Below are positions 59,354 through 62,444 of a stretch of 62,444 nucleotides of DNA, in pieces. Under the pieces are notes generated by a model, which saw only the letters and a program-made list of their open reading frames with translations, ran no database searches and was not told where the DNA came from. The DNA is taken from assembly GCA_025963285.1 (NCBI GenBank), contig JAOPUX010000027.1, positions 1-62,444 on the forward strand. The letters are read 5' to 3'. The translations under genes and the position numbers were made by a program. Position 1 is the stretch's first letter. Every line of letters starts with the position of its first letter. Source of the stretch: Jatrophihabitans sp. (GTDB lineage: Bacteria; Actinomycetota; Actinomycetes; Mycobacteriales; Jatrophihabitantaceae).

Positions 59354-60550
59354 TCAATCTCGGTCGGTGTCGGCGTTCCAGCGGATGTAGAGCATGGTTG
59401 CGTCGTCGCGCAGCCGTACCTGGGCGTGGTCGAGCGCCGACCGGACGAGCCGTCGAATGACTTCCTGCGGCGGGCCACCGGACTGATGTTCACGGCCGAG
59501 CAGATCGCGAAGGCGCTCCTCACCGAAGTATTCGCCGTCAGGGTCCTGCGCGTCGGTGACGCCGTCGGTGTAGATCAGAATGCCGTCTCCCGGCTCGAGC
59601 GAGGCCTCGACGAGGGTGCCGGTGACGCTGCCGAGCGCGCCCAGCCCGATCGGCACGCCGGGTGCAGCATCGACAGGGGCGAGGGTGTGCCCGCTTCGGA
59701 CGATGATCGGCTGCGGGTGGCCGCAGCTGAGCCAGGTCAGGTGCCCGGTGTCGAGCCGCAGTCGCGCAAGCAGTGCCGTTGCGAAGGTGGGCGGGCCCGG
59801 GAACGTGCGGGTCGCAGCGTCGGTGGAGATGGCGATCTCGGCCAGGGTCTGTCCGTCTCGGCGGGCGTGTCGATAGGCACCGACGACGAGCGAGGCCAGC
59901 ACCGAGCTGGTCAGGCCGTGGCCCATGGCGTCGAACATCGCGATGTCCAGGGTGCCGGCGTTGAGGGCGTAGTCGAAGCAGTCCCCGCCGACCTCGTAGG
60001 CCGGTTCCAACAGCCCCGCGATGGTGGTGCCGGCACTGCTGAAGGAGAGCGGGGGGAGCAGCGACCACTGCATCTCGGCGGCCAGGTCCATGTCCTTGTG
60101 GCGGCGCATCAGGTGAGGAAGGTCGGTGTAGTGGGCGCTGGCCATCACCAGATACGCAGCTGCGTTCCCGAGCTCAGTGCAGAAATCCTCGACGCCCTCG
60201 TCGAACACCGGGACGGTCAGCGCCAGCACGCCGAGCTTGTTCGCCCGCTCGCGCACCGGCACCCACACCTGCCATGCACCATCGCGCTGAGCAGCCAGCA
60301 CCGTCGCTGACTGGAATGCGCGACCGGCCATCGACCCGTCCACGGTGGCGACCTCCGGGCGCTGTCCATGAGGCAATACATCGGGGTGCGGCATGAGCAC
60401 GGTGTGCTCGTAGTCGATCAGGTACAGCACGAGGTCGGTGGCACCGACCGGGGCGGTAGCCACCATGAGCGTCTCGACGATCGCGTCCGGTGCGGCATTC
60501 TGTTGGGACAGGAGCAGCCGTCCGATCGATCGCTGGTCACGATCGGGCAC
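59354..60550 (-). CDS. SpoIIE/RsbU-type PP2C phosphatase
   Basis: A ~398-residue Ser/Thr phosphatase. A GAF-like sensor (residues ~20-155) is followed by the PP2C_SIG domain: EVGGDCFDYALNAG, FDAMGHGLTSSVLASL, YTDGVTDAQDPDGE and RDDATMLYI carry the metal-binding Asp residues. Such enzymes dephosphorylate an anti-anti-sigma factor; none is present in the window. GTG 60550 with GGAAGGTGG upstream is preferred. Confidence 0.9.
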   Translation of the reverse strand: MPDRDQRSIGRLLLSQQNAAPDAIVETLMVATAPVGATDLVLYLIDYEHTVLMPHPDVLPHGQRPEVATVDGSMAGRAFQSATVLAAQRDGAWQVWVPVRERANKLGVLALTVPVFDEGVEDFCTELGNAAAYLVMASAHYTDLPHLMRRHKDMDLAAEMQWSLLPPLSFSSAGTTIAGLLEPAYEVGGDCFDYALNAGTLDIAMFDAMGHGLTSSVLASLVVGAYRHARRDGQTLAEIAISTDAATRTFPGPPTFATALLARLRLDTGHLTWLSCGHPQPIIVRSGHTLAPVDAAPGVPIGLGALGSVTGTLVEASLEPGDGILIYTDGVTDAQDPDGEYFGEERLRDLLGREHQSGGPPQEVIRRLVRSALDHAQVRLRDDATMLYIRWNADTDRD

Positions 60551-60722
60551 GGCCACCACCTTCCGCACCTGCGCCGTAGCGGTGCTGGCTGCCCTACCAA
60601 CGTACCTGTAACTCTCCAGCCGGCGGAGGCGCCGCCCACCCAGAACCCGACTGAGCACCCAGGTGCCGGATGTTTGGCAGCGGTCCCGACCGGGCCGCGT
60701 CGAGTAGTGGCACGCTGGGTGG

Positions 60723-60980
60723 ATGAGTGACGTCGAGATCGTGATCCATCTCCGAGACGCTGCGGCCCCACTGCGGATCGCTCTGCCGGCCGTACCTGCC
60801 CACGAGGCGGAAGCGGACCGCCAGGTTCTGCTCTACGACCTCGAGGAGGCCCGTCAGGCCGAGGTCCCGCTCTTCGCCGTCCAGACACGGAGCGGATTCC
60901 CGGCGGAGCCGCTCGTCGTAGACCCAGCTGCGGTCACCGAGATCGACCTCGCCGACGCTCCCACGTCGCCGACCGACTAG
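60723..60980 (+). CDS. Small hypothetical protein
   Basis: An 85-residue soluble, acidic protein without recognised domain. ATG 60723 has GGGTGG just before it. The composition (many Ala, Glu, Asp) and G/C third positions support coding. Its TAG stop shares CTAG with the convergent nitroreductase-fold gene. Confidence 0.6.
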   Translation: MSDVEIVIHLRDAAAPLRIALPAVPAHEAEADRQVLLYDLEEARQAEVPLFAVQTRSGFPAEPLVVDPAAVTEIDLADAPTSPTD

Positions 60981-61324
60981 CTGAGGCTGACCCGCACCGA
61001 GACGCCGCTGTCGGAGCGCACGGCGCAACCGTGGCCCGTGTATTCCTCCGCTCCGATGCGCAGCCGGATCGGGGCGCCGTCGCCGGTGAAGTTGCGCCAC
61101 CATGTCTTGGCGTCCGGCGCCATCACGCCGATCACGAACTCGTCCGACGCCGAGCGTCGGTAGTTGACCGGGAAGGTCACCTCACGACCCGACTTGCGGC
61201 CGGTGTAGGTGACGACGGCCATCGAGCCACCGAACAGCCGGCGTCCCGGGCCGCTGCGTACTACCGGCAGCATCACCTTGTTGGTGGCCGACGCCACCCG
61301 GCGGAAGAGCAGACCTCTGTCCAT
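60977..61324 (-). CDS. Nitroreductase/quinone-reductase family (DDN/DUF385) protein
   Basis: A 115-residue protein of the DDN/F420-dependent split-barrel family. VTYTGRKSGREVTFPVNYRR is the deazaflavin phosphate-binding motif, and TWWRNFTGDGAPIRLRIG follows. Members use F420H2 to reduce quinones or nitro compounds, though the cofactor here is inferred. ATG 61324 gives a short but typical N-terminus. Confidence 0.82.
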   Translation of the reverse strand: MDRGLLFRRVASATNKVMLPVVRSGPGRRLFGGSMAVVTYTGRKSGREVTFPVNYRRSASDEFVIGVMAPDAKTWWRNFTGDGAPIRLRIGAEEYTGHGCAVRSDSGVSVRVSLS

Positions 61325-61385
61325 CGGTCCATCTTGCCAAAGAGTCCGGGCTACGTCTGGTGTTCGCGCGGGGCAGTCGGAGGCG

Positions 61386-61772
61386 CTAGTCGGTGTCGAT
61401 CCAGCGAGCGGCTGCGTCGAAGGTGTCGTTCGGGCTGCTGTTGAAGGCGATTGCCGCGTCGGGAGCGTGGCGGCGAACAAGGTTGATTACCTGCTCGAAG
61501 AGCTGGACCTGTTCGTCCCCGACCCGCAGACCCCCGCCCACAACGACACACTCCCAGTCAGTCGCCTTGAGCGCCGCGGTGATCACGGCCGGGATGTCAT
61601 CACTGCCATCGAGACCCACCAGACACGGCTGCACCCCGACGTCGTGTTCGACGAATCGGGCGAACCCCGCAGCGATCGCCTCGACGACGGGCTCGGGATC
61701 CCAGTCCCCCGGTACCCGGCGAGGGTCGAGACCGATGACGAGCACGCGGGGCGGCAGCGGCGTCGTCTCCAC
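61386..61772 (-). CDS. Conserved hypothetical protein
   Basis: A 128-residue cytosolic protein with alternating strands and helices: RVLVIGLDPRRVPGDWDPEP near the start, ECVVVGGGLRVGDEQVQLFE in the middle and NSSPNDTFDAAARW at the end. A Rossmann-like small family seen in many bacteria without assigned role. GTG 61772 is the likely start. Confidence 0.7.
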   Translation of the reverse strand: METTPLPPRVLVIGLDPRRVPGDWDPEPVVEAIAAGFARFVEHDVGVQPCLVGLDGSDDIPAVITAALKATDWECVVVGGGLRVGDEQVQLFEQVINLVRRHAPDAAIAFNSSPNDTFDAAARWIDTD

Positions 61773-61882
61773 CCGTTCGACCCTACGGCTCGACCCGACA
61801 GGACCGGCATCGCAGCCGGTTCGTCCTGGGTGGTCGGTCGGTTCGGCTTGCGTGGAACCAGACCTCAGGGTTGAACCGTCGT

Positions 61883-62257
61883 ATGAGTATGTGGCGTCGT
61901 GCGACGATCGTGGTGCTGGTCATGTGCCCGACACTTGTGGGCTGCGGTCCGAGCCGCGGCGGAAGCTCCGAACCGGTCGCCGGGACGGTGACCGGGCGGC
62001 TCGGGATATACGGCGGCCCCTTGAATCCGAGAACTGGACGCATGGCGGCGGACAACACTCCGGGCCAGGACACGGAGATCTCGGCCACCGCATCCGATGG
62101 GCGGGTCGTGCGCACGACGACGGACGCCGCTGGCCGATTCACGCTCCGGCTGGGCCCAGGCCGCTACTCCGTCGCAGCGGCCTGCGGGCCTCCCGCCACC
62201 ACCGTCGTGGCAGCCGGGCAACAGACTGTTCTGGCGCTGAGGTGTGACGTCCCGTAG
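61883..62257 (+). CDS. Small lipoprotein with carboxypeptidase-regulatory-like domain
   Basis: A ~124-residue exported protein. The signal peptide ends in the lipobox LVGC (Cys about residue 21). The mature part is a beta-sandwich-like domain: GTVTGRLGIYGGP, TTTDAAGRFTLRLGPGRYSV, typical of carboxypeptidase-regulatory-like folds. ATG 61883 or 61889 could be used. It points toward the partial vapC-like gene on the other strand. Confidence 0.7.
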   Translation: MSMWRRATIVVLVMCPTLVGCGPSRGGSSEPVAGTVTGRLGIYGGPLNPRTGRMAADNTPGQDTEISATASDGRVVRTTTDAAGRFTLRLGPGRYSVAAACGPPATTVVAAGQQTVLALRCDVP

Positions 62258-62311
62258 CGGGGCGTCCGGTCTTGGGACCAGCCTCGCGACCGGCAGAGCC
62301 GTTGCGGGCCT

Positions 62312-62437
62312 ACTACCCAACCTCGTGACGATGGTGACCCGGACTTGCCCCCGCTCGGTGCGGGTGGCCCACGCGCGCGGCTCAGCGCTTCGGCCGAGGC
62401 GCACGAGGACAGACCTGTCGATCAACCAGTCGGTCAA
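62312..62437 (-). pseudogene. 5' part of a VapC-like PIN-domain toxin gene, probably degraded
   Basis: From TTG 62437 the frame reads a PIN-like start: DWLIDRSVLVRLGRSAEP with the first conserved Asp, followed by TERGQVRVTIVTRLG. After about 42 residues the match stops; the expected VTRLEVGYSAR-type continuation and later acidic residues are absent in all three frames. The frame stays open but is antisense to the lipoprotein gene. The antitoxin would lie beyond the window's end. Confidence 0.45.
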
Positions 62438-62444
62438 TCCCAGC

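Noticed and set aside
62258-62311. Continuation of the minus-strand frame below 62312 as a full VapC
   Set aside because: The frame is open but the protein no longer resembles a PIN domain and then runs antisense through the lipoprotein gene.

Overview
The window is a stretch of a high-GC, monoderm actinobacterial (Actinomycetota) chromosome. The evidence is very strong G/C bias at third codon positions, many GTG starts, and families almost confined to this phylum: DUF3039, DUF3099, DUF3093, DUF3159, DUF3710, DUF4192, DUF4193, an Rpf-like lysozyme-fold protein, polyphosphate glucokinase, an IdeR-type DtxR regulator and two HrdB/SigA-type sigma factors. I cannot name the genus. No rRNA, tRNA, CRISPR array, transposase or phage gene was seen, so this looks like core chromosome with accessory islets.

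Layout. 0.2-9.7 kb: assorted genes (DUF445, Abi-alpha, SRPBCC, Rpf-like protein with three peptidoglycan-binding repeats, a PAP2 + GH15 trehalase-like operon, an EamA exporter, a glyoxalase-like protein, YaaA). 9.8-16.2 kb: a five-gene exporter locus (adaptor, ATPase, FtsX/MacB-type permease, DUF5666 lipoprotein, second adaptor) full of Gly/Phe and Ser/Gly low-complexity tails; this is the most distinctive accessory locus. 16.2-18.7 kb: NUDIX, an actinobacterial hypothetical, DUF4192.

18.6-50.1 kb is a conserved actinobacterial backbone. From memory its order matches the M. tuberculosis segment Rv2711-Rv2674: ideR, sigB, DUF3099, DUF3039, BrkB, sigA, ppgK, suhB, cei, DUF4193, DUF3093, dut, DUF3710, OB-fold, DUF3159, two TrkA/RCK proteins, an APC/KimA-like permease, a TRAM methyltransferase, dxs, RNase D, DUF3000, hemE, hemG, hemQ, msrB. 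Dtd, a methyltransferase, an SF2 helicase, a DUF7455 protein and a two-component system are interspersed. Functionally it joins housekeeping and stress sigma factors, metal-dependent regulation, probable potassium uptake (KimA-like symporter with two RCK subunits), isoprenoid supply (dxs), the coproporphyrin-dependent haem route, and nucleotide and protein repair (dut, msrB).

50.2-62.4 kb is accessory: a stand-alone LigD-type polymerase domain, a MarR-controlled DHA2 drug-efflux operon, small enzymes (DUF309, DUF1905, VOC, acetyltransferase), a slipin, a group of environmental-signal regulators (GAF-ANTAR, ANTAR, SpoIIE-type phosphatase), an F420-type nitroreductase-fold protein, a small lipoprotein and, at the edge, what looks like the 5' part of a VapC-like PIN toxin gene.

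Regulatory structure includes strong hairpins after several genes, a candidate ECF (SigH/SigR-like) promoter with flanking palindromes before the sigB-like gene, a three-hairpin array at 26.8-26.9 kb, and an unusual recurrence of convergent gene pairs whose two stop codons share one CTAG.
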